NCBI RefSeq assembly: GCF_008014775.2
Contig: NZ_CP144914.1
Span: forward strand, 1,240,001 to 1,304,000
Length of the DNA: 64,000 nt
From: Alkalicoccus halolimnae
GTDB taxonomy: Bacteria; Bacillota; Bacilli; Bacillales; Salisediminibacteriaceae
Reading direction: 5' to 3'
Below are positions 44,171-53,286 of the stretch, in pieces. Under the pieces are notes generated by a model. That model saw only the letters and a list, made by a program, of their open reading frames with translations. It was not told the origin of the DNA and did not search any database. The position numbers and the translations under genes were made by a program. The stretch's first letter is position 1, and the number at the start of each line of letters is the position of its first letter.

Positions 44171-44749
44171 TGTTTTCTACTGATTTCCTCCCGATCCGTT
44201 TCAACATCATTCAGAAACTGTGCTTTTACGCGATACTCTTTTTAAAGAAGAAGCAAAATTCAGCAATAAAGTTCTGGAAAAGGGAAGTCTACCATCAAAG
44301 AAACAGGTGGAACGAACACCGTCAATACAGGAAATGATCAACTGCTTCTCTCCAGCGTGAAGTGAAGTTTGCACTTAATAAATACAAATAACAAACGCGG
44401 ACAGATCTATTACACCCTAAATATAGGTTAAAAATTTTTATGATGGGAAATTAATTCTTTTCTGTGTTACATCAAAAAAATAATATGTGGTACAGGTAGA
44501 TTTTTTTGGAATTATTATCATATATGTATGCACATACACATGTTTATACATAAAGTTGTCATTAATTTAAATACTTGTTTATATACAACAGAAGTGAAAT
44601 TTTATATAATACAGTTAACAGTTAAATATGTGAATTGCTTCACATTGAAGAAGTTTTTTATTTTTAGGATCTTGTGAAATATTGAACATGATATATGCAG
44701 GTATAATAAGAATATCTGTTGTCCTAAATTTGGAAAGGGGGAGTTTTCT
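44171..44749. other. Gene-free interval with regulatory site
   Basis: The first part (about 44225-44362) has an open frame without start whose translation (LLRDTLFKEEAKFSNKVLEK, then GSLPSKKQVERTPS) looks like a worn gene fragment, perhaps of a carboxymuconolactone decarboxylase-like protein; this is weak. The second half is very AT-rich and carries the Rex operator and promoter for lctP. Confidence 0.4.
44629..44644 (+). promoter_or_regulatory. Rex-type operator upstream of lctP
   Basis: TGTGAATTGCTTCACA is a perfect palindrome that fits the Rex consensus TGTGAAnnnnTTCACA. It also fits the Bacillus Fnr pattern TGTGA-N6-TCACA. A weaker half-match, TGTGAAATATTGAACA, follows at 44673-44688. 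Rex releases DNA at high NADH/NAD+, and B. subtilis lctP is a Rex target, so redox control of the lactate permease is expected. A TATAAT -10 box is at 44702-44707. Confidence 0.75.
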
Positions 44750-46339
44750 ATGCTGGCAGTGACGGCTTTCAGCGCAATTATTGCTCCATTTATATTTTTA
44801 GTTCTTTTGAGGATGCCTGCTAAGAAAGGAATGCTCTACAGCGCATTAATATTTATTTCTCTGGCTTATTTCACATGGGACATGGATGCTATAACACTTT
44901 CCGCTTCTGTAATGGAAGGGTTCCATCAGGCATTAACCATACTATTCATTCTTCTCGGAGCAATTGTACTGCTGAATACTCTGCGTCAGACAGGGGCGGT
45001 GGACCGCATCAACCAGGGATTTCGTAATATTTCGCCGGATATGCGGGTGCAGGTTGTAATTGTAGCGTTTCTATTTGGAAGTCTGATTGAAGGCGCAGCG
45101 GGATTCGGAACACCTGCTGCGGTCACAGGTCCGCTGATGGTAGCACTCGGTTTTACACCGCTTGCTGCAGCTACTCTCGCATTAATAGCTGACAGCACGG
45201 CTGTTTCTTTCGGTGCAGTAGGGACACCGGTAATTATCGGTCTCGGTGGAGTAGAGGGAGCAGGAGCTGCAATGTATCAGGAAATAGCAGTTAATATAAC
45301 TTTAATGGATATATTTGTAGGGACCTTTGTTCCGTTCCTTCTGGTAGTCGTTCTCACCCTTAGCTTTGGAAAGAAAGGAAAAAAAGGTGGGGTCATGCAG
45401 CTGTTTCCATGGGCATTTGCGGTAGGTCTTATTTATTCGGTTTCTGCCTATGTATATGCACTGTTATTTGGTCCGGAATTCGTGGCAATTCTTGCTTCAT
45501 TAACGGGATTGGGCGCTGCAGCTCTTACTGCAAAGAAAAATATACTGCTTCCTAAAACCACACCCTGGCAGGAGGCTCTTGTAGAAGACTTTGAAGAGGT
45601 TGAAGAGAAGAGTGATATGTCTCTTGCGGCAGCCTGGAGTCCTTATTTTATTGTTATTGCTCTTCTGCTGCTGACAAGAGTAGTCGAACCTGTTCAGCAG
45701 TTTACTCAGCAGGCAGTTGATCTATCGTGGAACAATATTTTTGGGATAGAAGAAGTTTCATCAAGCTGGGAAGTGCTTTATTCTCCCGGAGCTGTCCTTC
45801 TGCTTGCAGCATTTTTATCCGTGTTTACACAGCGGAAAAAAATAAAGGATTTTGGAGCAGCGTTAAAAGAAGCAAGAGGCACAGTTATCGGAGCTGCACT
45901 GGCCCTTTTTCCAACACTTGCCCTCGTTAATGTGTTTATTAACTCGGGGATCAACGCCTCAGATCTTGTATCAATGCCGGAATATATCGCTTTGGTTCTC
46001 TCCGCTGGACTTGGAAGCGTCTGGCACATAGCAGCCCCATTTCTCGGTCTGCTTGGATCTTTTGTAACAGGCAGCTCGATGGTCTCAGCGTTAACTTTTT
46101 CACCTATCCAGCTTAACGTGGCAGCGGAAGCGGGCTTAAATACGAATCTTGTCCTCGCACAGCAGGTGGCTGGATCTGCAGCAGGCAATATGATATGCGT
46201 ACACAATGTTGTAGCCGCTGCAGCAGTTGTCGGCCTTGTCGGAAAAGAAGGGGATATTATTCGCAAGACCGTTCTCCCTGCCCTTGGCTATGCATTAATG
46301 ATAGGCCTTGTCGGAGCGCTTCTGGCAATGGTGATCTAG
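44750..46339 (+). CDS. lctP: L-lactate permease
   Basis: A 529-residue carrier of the LctP/LldP family with about thirteen membrane segments. [40 protein letters not shown] and [22 protein letters not shown] sequence (here starting ALIADSTAV) are family marks; [18 protein letters not shown] and [11 protein letters not shown] occur near the C terminus. It moves lactate (or glycolate) with H+. No ldh or lut gene is adjacent. AAAGGGGGAG is its ribosome binding site. Confidence 0.92.
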   Translation: MLAVTAFSAIIAPFIFLVLLRMPAKKGMLYSALIFISLAYFTWDMDAITLSASVMEGFHQALTILFILLGAIVLLNTLRQTGAVDRINQGFRNISPDMRVQVVIVAFLFGSLIEGAAGFGTPAAVTGPLMVALGFTPLAAATLALIADSTAVSFGAVGTPVIIGLGGVEGAGAAMYQEIAVNITLMDIFVGTFVPFLLVVVLTLSFGKKGKKGGVMQLFPWAFAVGLIYSVSAYVYALLFGPEFVAILASLTGLGAAALTAKKNILLPKTTPWQEALVEDFEEVEEKSDMSLAAAWSPYFIVIALLLLTRVVEPVQQFTQQAVDLSWNNIFGIEEVSSSWEVLYSPGAVLLLAAFLSVFTQRKKIKDFGAALKEARGTVIGAALALFPTLALVNVFINSGINASDLVSMPEYIALVLSAGLGSVWHIAAPFLGLLGSFVTGSSMVSALTFSPIQLNVAAEAGLNTNLVLAQQVAGSAAGNMICVHNVVAAAAVVGLVGKEGDIIRKTVLPALGYALMIGLVGALLAMVI

Positions 46340-46348
46340 GGAAAAGTA

Positions 46349-47464
46349 CTATATCAGGTTTTCGCTCTTTAACAGAGAGCGAAAACCTTTTTCTGCTTCT
46401 TTGAATATGGAAGACTGCCATGTTTTATCAGCCGGATTAAATAAACGGGTGAAATCATTGCGCACGCTCATTTCATCTTCAGAGAATCGCGCGCCCTCAA
46501 AATGAAGCTGATTTTCGTTTATCATCGCTTTCGCACAAAATAGATAACCGTCTGTTGATTCCTCGATAGTACCAAATTCAAAAAGAGCAAATACGGAACG
46601 CTTCTCAGGATAGACTGTCTGAATCATTTTCTGAAGAAACTCAACCGAATCTCCGGAAACATCTTCGTTATTCGTTTTACTGACATTTTTCCTTCCTAAA
46701 CTCTTTTGAAGCTCGGAGGCGGAACGGCTGTCGCCATCCATAAAAATCATCGTAAGTTCATTCATCGGACCCCCGCCGGTGTGAAGATCTATATGAACGA
46801 TATGATCGTAGCTTTCCGCCCATTCTTTATATCTATCGGCCAGCTGCCGGGTTGTTTCCTCCATAACGCTACCTCCATAGAAAACGCCCTGCGGATATTT
46901 ATATTGACCGCCGGGTGTATTTTTAAGGCGTTCGAGTTCTTTTTCCGTAAGATTTTTCTGTAAATAAGAGAGTAGAAAAGAGTTTTGTTTATTAAGATTC
47001 TGAATTGGGGCCTCCGGGTTAAAAAGAGATTTATGTTTCTCATATTCATTATCCGCACGATCCCGCAATTGACTAAAATCAAGAAGGTAATTCCGGTTCA
47101 TATCGACATTATTTTCTGTTACCCTTCTGCAGTGGCGCATCCCCCAGGGATTAACGCTGTGAACCAGTCGTAAACCGGTTGTTTCCGGATTCAGGTGTGG
47201 AAGGAAATTTTCAATGAACATGGAGAGCAATGCACTGCCTGTATATCCTTCAATTCCGTGCTCACCGGCGGTAATAGTGAGCAGTGTTTTACGGGAAGAA
47301 GCATCAGATGCAAGAATATCAACTGAATTATCATCTTCCCGATCACCTATATAATAAGTATCCAAATAAGCATCCTGTCTAATTTTTGCTATGGAAGAAA
47401 GCTGGTTCCTGAAATGGTCCCGGGAAGATTCGTAATCATTGTTAAAAAAAGAGTTTTCGGTCAT
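46349..47464 (-). CDS. DUF2817/M14-like zinc carboxypeptidase family protein
   Basis: A 371-residue protein. GEHGIEGYTGS (zinc His and Glu, about residues 68-78), NPWGMRHCRRVTENNVDMNR (Arg/Asn substrate region) and HIDLHTGGGP (third zinc ligand) follow the M14 carboxypeptidase layout of the DUF2817 family. EFGTIEES near the C terminus may supply the catalytic Glu. The natural substrate is unknown. No signal peptide is seen, so it acts in the cytosol. Confidence 0.83.
   Translation of the reverse strand: MTENSFFNNDYESSRDHFRNQLSSIAKIRQDAYLDTYYIGDREDDNSVDILASDASSRKTLLTITAGEHGIEGYTGSALLSMFIENFLPHLNPETTGLRLVHSVNPWGMRHCRRVTENNVDMNRNYLLDFSQLRDRADNEYEKHKSLFNPEAPIQNLNKQNSFLLSYLQKNLTEKELERLKNTPGGQYKYPQGVFYGGSVMEETTRQLADRYKEWAESYDHIVHIDLHTGGGPMNELTMIFMDGDSRSASELQKSLGRKNVSKTNNEDVSGDSVEFLQKMIQTVYPEKRSVFALFEFGTIEESTDGYLFCAKAMINENQLHFEGARFSEDEMSVRNDFTRLFNPADKTWQSSIFKEAEKGFRSLLKSENLI
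46355..46394. terminator. Terminator between lctP and the DUF2817 gene
   Basis: AGGTTTTCGCTCT and AGAGCGAAAACCT form a 13-pair stem followed by T. The stem lies inside the last codons of the convergent minus-strand gene (stop at 46349-46351). Confidence 0.8.
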
Positions 47465-47657
47465 AAATACTCATCTCCTGTTTATGAAAAGTATCAATCT
47501 ATTCCTCTGAGTGAAACAAGGTAAACATTTAACTATCATTTGCCCAGGACTTCCGTGAAAGGAACGTCGTTTATAAGACAGAGCCACTTATTCGTCTTCT
47601 GGATTATACATTTTTAATCTTCATGTATGCTACAGTAGAAAGGAGGGAGGAATACTT

Positions 47658-48509
47658 ATGCAGGAATTAATTCATTTAAATGACCATCTTGTTTATATGA
47701 CTCCAGTCGAGGAGACTGACCGGCCAATTCTTGCCGCGGTTACCGGCAGAAACCGTACATTAATGATAGATGCTGGGAATTCGGAAGCACACGCCAGACT
47801 CTTTCTCGATCAGCTGACGGGCGCCGGTATTACTGCTCCTTCCCTGGTTGCACTAACGCACTGGCACTGGGATCATGTCTTTGGATTATCTGCCTTAACG
47901 AGGATGCCTTCGATTGCGACGGAGGCAACCAAACAGGCAATGAAAAAAATACAGCATTTCACCTGGGACGATCAGGCTTTGAACGAAAGGGTACAGGAAG
48001 GAACTGAAATCGAGTTTTGTGCAGATGCGATTAAAAAAGAGTTCCCTGAAAAAAGGGATATTAACGTCTCCCTGCCAACGATTACTTTTGAAAAGGAAGT
48101 AGCTGTTGATTTAGGAGAAGTAACCTGTTTACTTAAAAAAGTAGGAGGCGACCACTCTCCTGACGGTCTTATTGTTTATATAAGAGAAGAAAAAACGATG
48201 TTTCTCGCTGATGCTCTCGCTCCAGATCTTTATGCTCCCTCGTGGCGCTTTACTTCGGACAGGACTATTGCCATGCTCGATGAAATTGAAGCGTTTGATG
48301 CAGACACATACATCATTTCCCACTGGAAACCTATTTCCAAAAAAGAATTTCAGGAGGAAGCAGACCTGCTTCGATCCACGGCAGAATTAATCAAAAAATG
48401 GAACGGTGATGAGGGGAAAGTGCGTGCGGGCATGGAGAAAAAATACGGGACACCGTTGTCCGAAGAAGAAGAACTTGCCCTTACTTATTTTTTGAATGGC
48501 CGGGTCTGA
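47658..48509 (+). CDS. MBL-fold metallo-hydrolase
   Basis: A 283-residue metallo-beta-lactamase fold protein: LTHWHWDHVFG (about residues 75-85), the GGDHSPDGLIVY region, the metal aspartate in FLADALAPD and the final ISHWKP. The HWHWDH form differs from the HHHPDH of the hydrolase at 9697, so the two are not recent copies. The substrate is unknown. AAAGGAGGGAGG precedes the ATG. Confidence 0.87.
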   Translation: MQELIHLNDHLVYMTPVEETDRPILAAVTGRNRTLMIDAGNSEAHARLFLDQLTGAGITAPSLVALTHWHWDHVFGLSALTRMPSIATEATKQAMKKIQHFTWDDQALNERVQEGTEIEFCADAIKKEFPEKRDINVSLPTITFEKEVAVDLGEVTCLLKKVGGDHSPDGLIVYIREEKTMFLADALAPDLYAPSWRFTSDRTIAMLDEIEAFDADTYIISHWKPISKKEFQEEADLLRSTAELIKKWNGDEGKVRAGMEKKYGTPLSEEEELALTYFLNGRV

Positions 48510-48865
48510 AAGATTTACCATAGAGCACAAATCAATTTCATAAGCCGCTGTAAGAAAGGGATTTCCGAACATGGTGAATAATTTTCACTTCAGCCGGACG
48601 CTTTCCGCGGGGCTCGTCTTAAATTCATTCCTCCAATATGGGCTGGTAACATGAAAGAACAATTTGCAGATTTCTTAGTTCGTTGTGTCACGGTAAACAG
48701 CTTCATTATTCATTATTAAGAATGAGAAAACGATATATCTTCTACTAATTTTTTACCAGGATCGTTGATAAATAATAATATTGTCCTTGCATTCTTGTGG
48801 AAATGGAAGTAATATTATCTATATATTGATAGTTATTTTTAAATTTAACTAAATATAGTATGCAT
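48510..48865. other. Gene-free interval before the riboswitch
   Basis: AT-rich sequence without a gene. TATAGT at 48854-48859 is a likely -10 box for the riboswitch transcript; the -35 is unclear (TTGATA at 48826 is too far). Confidence 0.5.
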
Positions 48866-49045
48866 GGAATGAATGGTGCCGCTTTGCGGCTTAATAGGGA
48901 ATCCGGTAAAAACCGGAGCTGTCCCCGCAACTGTAAGTGCAGACGATATGATCACAGCCACTGTATGAAAAAGCTTCACGGCATTCATATGGGAAGGGCG
49001 ATCATAGAGGTTGATGCACGAGCCAGGAGACCTGCCATTATTTCA
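48866..49045 (+). promoter_or_regulatory. Cobalamin riboswitch
   Basis: The conserved B12 box elements appear in order: GGTGCC, AATAGGGAATCCGGT, ACCGGAGCTGTCCCCGCAAC and TGTAAG, GCCACTG, GGGAAGG, then GATGCACGAGCC and AGGAGACCTGCC. This is a complete adenosylcobalamin-type aptamer. It lies upstream of a class I ribonucleotide reductase operon with an intrinsic terminator between, so B12 binding should end transcription. Confidence 0.95.
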
Positions 49046-49140
49046 TTAAGTTTCTTTTCTTCGGGGTGTGAGGATAGAGGCGGTGCTGGATTAATACAGG
49101 CTGTTTTCCTGTGTTTGCCGTGCTGTACTCTTTTCTTTCA

Positions 49141-49167
49141 CTCTTCCGAACAAGGAAGAGTTTTTTT
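49141..49167 (+). terminator. Riboswitch expression-platform terminator
   Basis: CTCTTCC and GGAAGAG form a 7-pair stem with a six-base loop, followed by seven T, directly upstream of the nrdA ribosome binding site (GAAAGGATGAG). Confidence 0.85.
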
Positions 49168-49191
49168 ATTTGATAGAAAGGATGAGTAACA

Positions 49192-51456
49192 ATGACAACA
49201 ATTCAGGCGGACACATTACTAGATCAAATTCAGGAGATGGAAAGTAATTATAAGCTTGATTTAAGTGCTGTTAAGAAGGAACTGACTGAAAAAGACATGA
49301 CGGAGGAAGCTGCTATGCAGCTTGTTCTCCATGATTCCTTAAACCGGATAGCAATGGATCAGCCGGACTATACTTTTGCAGCAGCAAGGATATTAATTGA
49401 AGAATTGTACCGAAAAGCTGAAAATAGCCGGGGATGTCCTCCATATCAGAATGTTTACGAGTTGATTGAAACACTTACTGAAAAAGGCATTTACAGCAGA
49501 GACCTTCTTGATACATATACCCGGGAAGAAGTAATGGAATTGGAAGGCATCCTGAGCCCTGAAAAAGATCAAAAATTTACGTTTATCGGCCTGTTTCTGC
49601 TCTCAGATCGTTACCTGGCACGTGATCATCATAAAGCAGTCTACGAGCTTCCGCAGGAACGGTGGCTGATTATTGCGATGTCACTGATGCAGAACGAACC
49701 GGCTGAAAAAAGGATAAACCTTATAAAAGAAGCCTACTGGGCTTTATCAAATTTATATATGACTGTCGCAACACCAACGCTTGCCAATGCAGGTAAAAGC
49801 TACGGTCAGCTTTCTTCCTGTTTTATTGACACAGTAGAAGATTCCCTGGACGGGATCTATTTAAATAACTGGGATATTGCACGACTAAGTAAAGATGGTG
49901 GTGGGATCGGCGTATATTTCGGAAAAGTACGGGCACTCGGCTCGGATATAAAAGGCTTCAAAGAAACATCATCCGGGGTTATACCCTGGATCCGTCTCCT
50001 TAACGATACCGCAGTCAGCGTCGATCAGCTGGGGCAGAGACAGGGCGCTGTAGCGGTATATCTTGATATCTTCCATAAAGATATGATGAGCGGCTTTCTG
50101 GATTTAAAGACAAACAACGGGGACGAACGCAGGAAAGCACACGATGTCTTTACCGGAGTGACGATACCGGATTTGTTTATGAAGAAACTGGAAGAAAAAG
50201 ATGCGGAAGGCATGAGTACAGGTGAATGGTCACTTTTCTGTCCACATCAGGTTAAACAGACAATGGGTTGGAAGGACGAAGAGGGGAACGCACTGGGCCT
50301 TGAAGATTTTTACGATGAAAAAGATTATGCCTTCTTCACAGAAAAATACGAAGAAGCGGAAGCACACCCGCTTCTTCCCAGAAAGACAGTAAGGGCAATG
50401 GATATTATGAAACAGCTTATGGTGGCCCAGCTCGAAACCGGTACCCCCTACATGTTTTACAGAGATGAAGTAAACAGACAGAATCCGAATAAGAAACAGC
50501 GCGGCAGAACTTCTGTTTACTGCAGTAATCTGTGTACAGAAATTGCACAGAATATGTCCCCGACGTCTATCACGAAAGAATATAAAGATGAAGAAGGGAA
50601 TATTATCATTGTTCGTAAACCGGGAGATTTTGTCGTCTGTAATCTTTCTTCGATGCACCTGGCGAACGTAGTGGAAGACAACGTAATTGAACGGACAGCA
50701 AAGATTCAGATGAGAATGCTGGATAATGTAATTGATCTGAATACGCTGAGCGTCGGACAGGCGGAAGCTACGAATAAATCGTACCGCGCCGTCGGGTTAG
50801 GCACATTCGGCTGGCATCATGTACTTGCTAAACAGGGGATATACTGGGAATCAAAAGAGGCAGTAGATTTTGCAGATTCATTGTATGAGCGAATTGCTTT
50901 TGCAGCGATAACTTCTTCGATGGAACTCGCTGAAGAAAAAGGAGCTTATCCAAGATTCCAGGGTTCAGAATGGGAAAACGGTGATTATTTTGAAAGAAGA
51001 AGCTACGATTCGGAAGAATGGATAAAGCTGAAGGAAAGTGTGAAGGAGCACGGAATACGCAATGGCTGGCTCATGGCCGTTGCACCGAACTCTTCGACAG
51101 CTAAAATAGCAGGATCCACGGATGGTATCGATCCGATATACGCCCTTGAATACGCGGAAGAGAAGAAAAATTTTAAATTAAAAGTAACTCCTCCAGATTT
51201 AACACACGTTACTTATCCCTTCTATCAGAAAGTCCGTCATGAGCTCGATCAGCACTGGAGTATCCGGCAGAATGCAGCCAGGCAGCGTCACGTTGATCAG
51301 GGTATCAGTTTTAACCTTTACGTAAGGCATAATATCCACGCGAAGGATCTGCTGTCTCTTCATTTGGAAGCATGGAGACAGGGACTGAAAACAACTTATT
51401 ATATCCGCAGCACATCGCAGCAGGAAATTGAAGAATGTGAAAGCTGTCATTCATAA
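49192..51456 (+). CDS. nrdA: Class I ribonucleoside-diphosphate reductase, alpha subunit
   Basis: A 754-residue catalytic subunit that reduces ribonucleotides to deoxyribonucleotides. Visible active-site parts are the first redox Cys in QLSSCFIDTV, the NLCTEIAQ triad (Asn, thiyl-radical Cys, Glu), the second redox Cys in FVVCNLSS, PNSSTAKIAGSTDGIDP, the radical-path pair in KTTYYIRSTS and the C-terminal CESC shuttle. It is clearly different from the 700-residue B. subtilis NrdE and more NrdA-like. It is preceded by a B12 riboswitch, so it should be made when B12 is scarce. Confidence 0.92.
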   Translation: MTTIQADTLLDQIQEMESNYKLDLSAVKKELTEKDMTEEAAMQLVLHDSLNRIAMDQPDYTFAAARILIEELYRKAENSRGCPPYQNVYELIETLTEKGIYSRDLLDTYTREEVMELEGILSPEKDQKFTFIGLFLLSDRYLARDHHKAVYELPQERWLIIAMSLMQNEPAEKRINLIKEAYWALSNLYMTVATPTLANAGKSYGQLSSCFIDTVEDSLDGIYLNNWDIARLSKDGGGIGVYFGKVRALGSDIKGFKETSSGVIPWIRLLNDTAVSVDQLGQRQGAVAVYLDIFHKDMMSGFLDLKTNNGDERRKAHDVFTGVTIPDLFMKKLEEKDAEGMSTGEWSLFCPHQVKQTMGWKDEEGNALGLEDFYDEKDYAFFTEKYEEAEAHPLLPRKTVRAMDIMKQLMVAQLETGTPYMFYRDEVNRQNPNKKQRGRTSVYCSNLCTEIAQNMSPTSITKEYKDEEGNIIIVRKPGDFVVCNLSSMHLANVVEDNVIERTAKIQMRMLDNVIDLNTLSVGQAEATNKSYRAVGLGTFGWHHVLAKQGIYWESKEAVDFADSLYERIAFAAITSSMELAEEKGAYPRFQGSEWENGDYFERRSYDSEEWIKLKESVKEHGIRNGWLMAVAPNSSTAKIAGSTDGIDPIYALEYAEEKKNFKLKVTPPDLTHVTYPFYQKVRHELDQHWSIRQNAARQRHVDQGISFNLYVRHNIHAKDLLSLHLEAWRQGLKTTYYIRSTSQQEIEECESCHS

Positions 51457-51473
51457 TACAAGGAGGGTCTCCA

Positions 51474-52508
51474 ATGACGTTAACAAAAATGAAACTGCTT
51501 GAGCCGGAATATCCGAATAAATCGACCGGTATTATCAATGGTCAGGCTTCAGGAATATTAAACTGGAACGATATCGCCTATCCGCAGATGTATGATGTGT
51601 ATCAGGCTCTTCTATCGAATTTCTGGAAAGCTCAGGAAATAAATATGCAGGACGATATTAAGCAATGGGATCAGCTGTCGGCTGTAGAGAAAGATGTTTT
51701 CCTGCGAATTAATACGCAGCTTGCGTCTCTTGACAGTCTGCAGACTCCTACGATGGCACAGGTTATGGATTATGTCACGGATCCGAGCTTCCAGGCTATT
51801 TTTGCCGTAATTGCCCAGCAGGAAGCAGTGCACAATGAATCATATTCCTACGTGCTCAGCTCCCTTGTTTCAACATCGGAACAAAAAGCACGATTTGATG
51901 AAGCGAAAGATGATCCCCTTGTTCAAAAGCGCAATAAACTGATACTCGAGTCTTATGAAAAATTCCGCAGCAGTCCGTCCAAACAAAATTTGTTTCAACT
52001 ATGTATTAATTCGATCAATTTAGAAGGTATTTACTTCTATGCAGGCTTTGCTTTTTTCTATCATATGGCCCGCCAGCAGAAAATGGTGAAAACAAGTACG
52101 ATGATCAGCTACATCCAAAGGGATGAGATGCAGCATGCTTATTTTGTATCTCAGTTTGTGAGACTTCTAATGGAAGAAAATGAAGAATTGACATCAGAGG
52201 AAAATATCGATTATATTTATGAATCGATCAGCAAAGCCGTTCATCTGGAAAAAGAGTGGGCCCAAAGTATTCTTAAAGATATAGAAGGAATAAATATTGA
52301 AGAATACGAGGGGTATGTTGAATACCTTGCCAATAAGCGCCTAAGGCAGCTTGGTCTGCAGAACCTCTATGAAGGAAGGGATAATCCAATGCCTTGGATT
52401 CACGTATTCAGCGATGAAATGATGAACGAAACGAAATCTGATTTCTTTGAACAGAAATCACGGACGTATTCAAAAGTAACTGAAAAAAATGGATTTGATG
52501 AATTGTGA
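51474..52508 (+). CDS. nrdB: Class I ribonucleoside-diphosphate reductase, beta subunit
   Basis: A 344-residue ferritin-like radical subunit. The metal ligands are recognised in QLASLDSLQ (Asp), AQQEAVHNESYSYVL (Glu, His and the radical Tyr four residues after His), NLEGIYFYAGF (Glu) and QRDEMQHAYF (Glu, His). The radical tyrosine is present, so it is a class Ia/Ib-type enzyme and not a Tyr-less class Ic. AAGGAGG precedes the ATG, 17 bases after nrdA. Its stop overlaps the flavodoxin start. Confidence 0.92.
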   Translation: MTLTKMKLLEPEYPNKSTGIINGQASGILNWNDIAYPQMYDVYQALLSNFWKAQEINMQDDIKQWDQLSAVEKDVFLRINTQLASLDSLQTPTMAQVMDYVTDPSFQAIFAVIAQQEAVHNESYSYVLSSLVSTSEQKARFDEAKDDPLVQKRNKLILESYEKFRSSPSKQNLFQLCINSINLEGIYFYAGFAFFYHMARQQKMVKTSTMISYIQRDEMQHAYFVSQFVRLLMEENEELTSEENIDYIYESISKAVHLEKEWAQSILKDIEGINIEEYEGYVEYLANKRLRQLGLQNLYEGRDNPMPWIHVFSDEMMNETKSDFFEQKSRTYSKVTEKNGFDEL

Positions 52509-52969
52509 TTCTGCTTGTTTATCACTCAATTACAGGTAATACTAAAACACTTGCCGAATGGATCGAAATTGAATTAAGAACGGCAGGTCTTGCCGTAGAA
52601 AAATATGCTCTGGAAGACGTTCCCCCTCAAAGACTACAGGAAGCAGATTCGTTAATTCTTGGAACATACACTTGGGGGAATGGTGAAATGCCGGATCAGC
52701 TTCAGCATTTCACGGAAAAGATTTACGGAGCTTTGAATGAAAATTTAGTGACTGGAGCCTTCGGTACCGGAGATAGTTTTTATCCATATTTCTGCGGAGC
52801 GGTAGATCGACTGAAAGATATTTTCTTTGAAAAAACAGACCTCGCTGTAACGATGAAGGTTGAGCTTCTGCCACAGCCGGATGACCACGTAAAGTGCAGC
52901 AAGTTTGCAGAATTGATTAAAAACAGAATGATAAACAATAAGCAGAAGCAGGGGACGGCGCTAAACTAG
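52505..52969 (+). CDS. Flavodoxin-like protein of the RNR operon
   Basis: A 154-residue flavodoxin with the FMN-phosphate loop HSITGNTKTLAEWI (about residues 7-20), a GTYTWGNGEMPDQ loop and AFGTGDSFYPYFCGAVD. GTG 52505 overlaps the nrdB stop (GTGA), which implies coupled translation. In class Ib systems a flavodoxin-like NrdI supplies the oxidant for the Mn2-Tyr cofactor; this protein is longer than typical NrdI and looks like a classical flavodoxin. A role in cofactor assembly or electron supply for NrdB is inference. Confidence 0.85.
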   Translation: MILLVYHSITGNTKTLAEWIEIELRTAGLAVEKYALEDVPPQRLQEADSLILGTYTWGNGEMPDQLQHFTEKIYGALNENLVTGAFGTGDSFYPYFCGAVDRLKDIFFEKTDLAVTMKVELLPQPDDHVKCSKFAELIKNRMINNKQKQGTALN

Positions 52970-52988
52970 TGCTCTCCTCTGTTTTATT

Positions 52989-53131
52989 AAAGCTGTTTTT
53001 AAGTCCCATGTTGATAAAAGTAGAAAACTCCTCTTCAGCTCTGTCGTGGAGGAGATCTCAGGGCGAGTCTGCGCTCCGATGAAAACGAAAGCCTCCGTAT
53101 ACCGCTTATATAATTCATTTTCAAGGCAGCC
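52989..53131 (-). repeat. Repeat family copy R6 (short, about 143 bp)
   Basis: On the minus strand it starts with GGCTGCCTTGAAAATGAAT at 53131, has GGCTTTCGTTTTCATCGGAG, a short module B piece (GATCTCCTCCACGACAGAGC, TGAAGAGGAGTTTTC) and ends near CTTAAAAACAGCTT at 52989. It is more diverged than other copies and lies between the RNR operon and the YhfP gene. Confidence 0.75.
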
Positions 53132-53286
53132 TTTAATTTTAGACACTCTAGGATATTTTTTAAGGAATGTGAAAATAAAAGTGAAATACCTTCTTAAATT
53201 CCTGTTGGTGCACGTTTATATTAGACTGGACAAATCTGTAACAAGTTGTCAGAATATTAATTGATAAAACATATTCTGGAGGGATT

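Noticed and set aside
48586..48620. Tenth repeat copy (CAGCCGGACGCTTTCCGCGG)
   Set aside because: Only about 20 bases resemble module A and neither terminus is present, so it may be chance.
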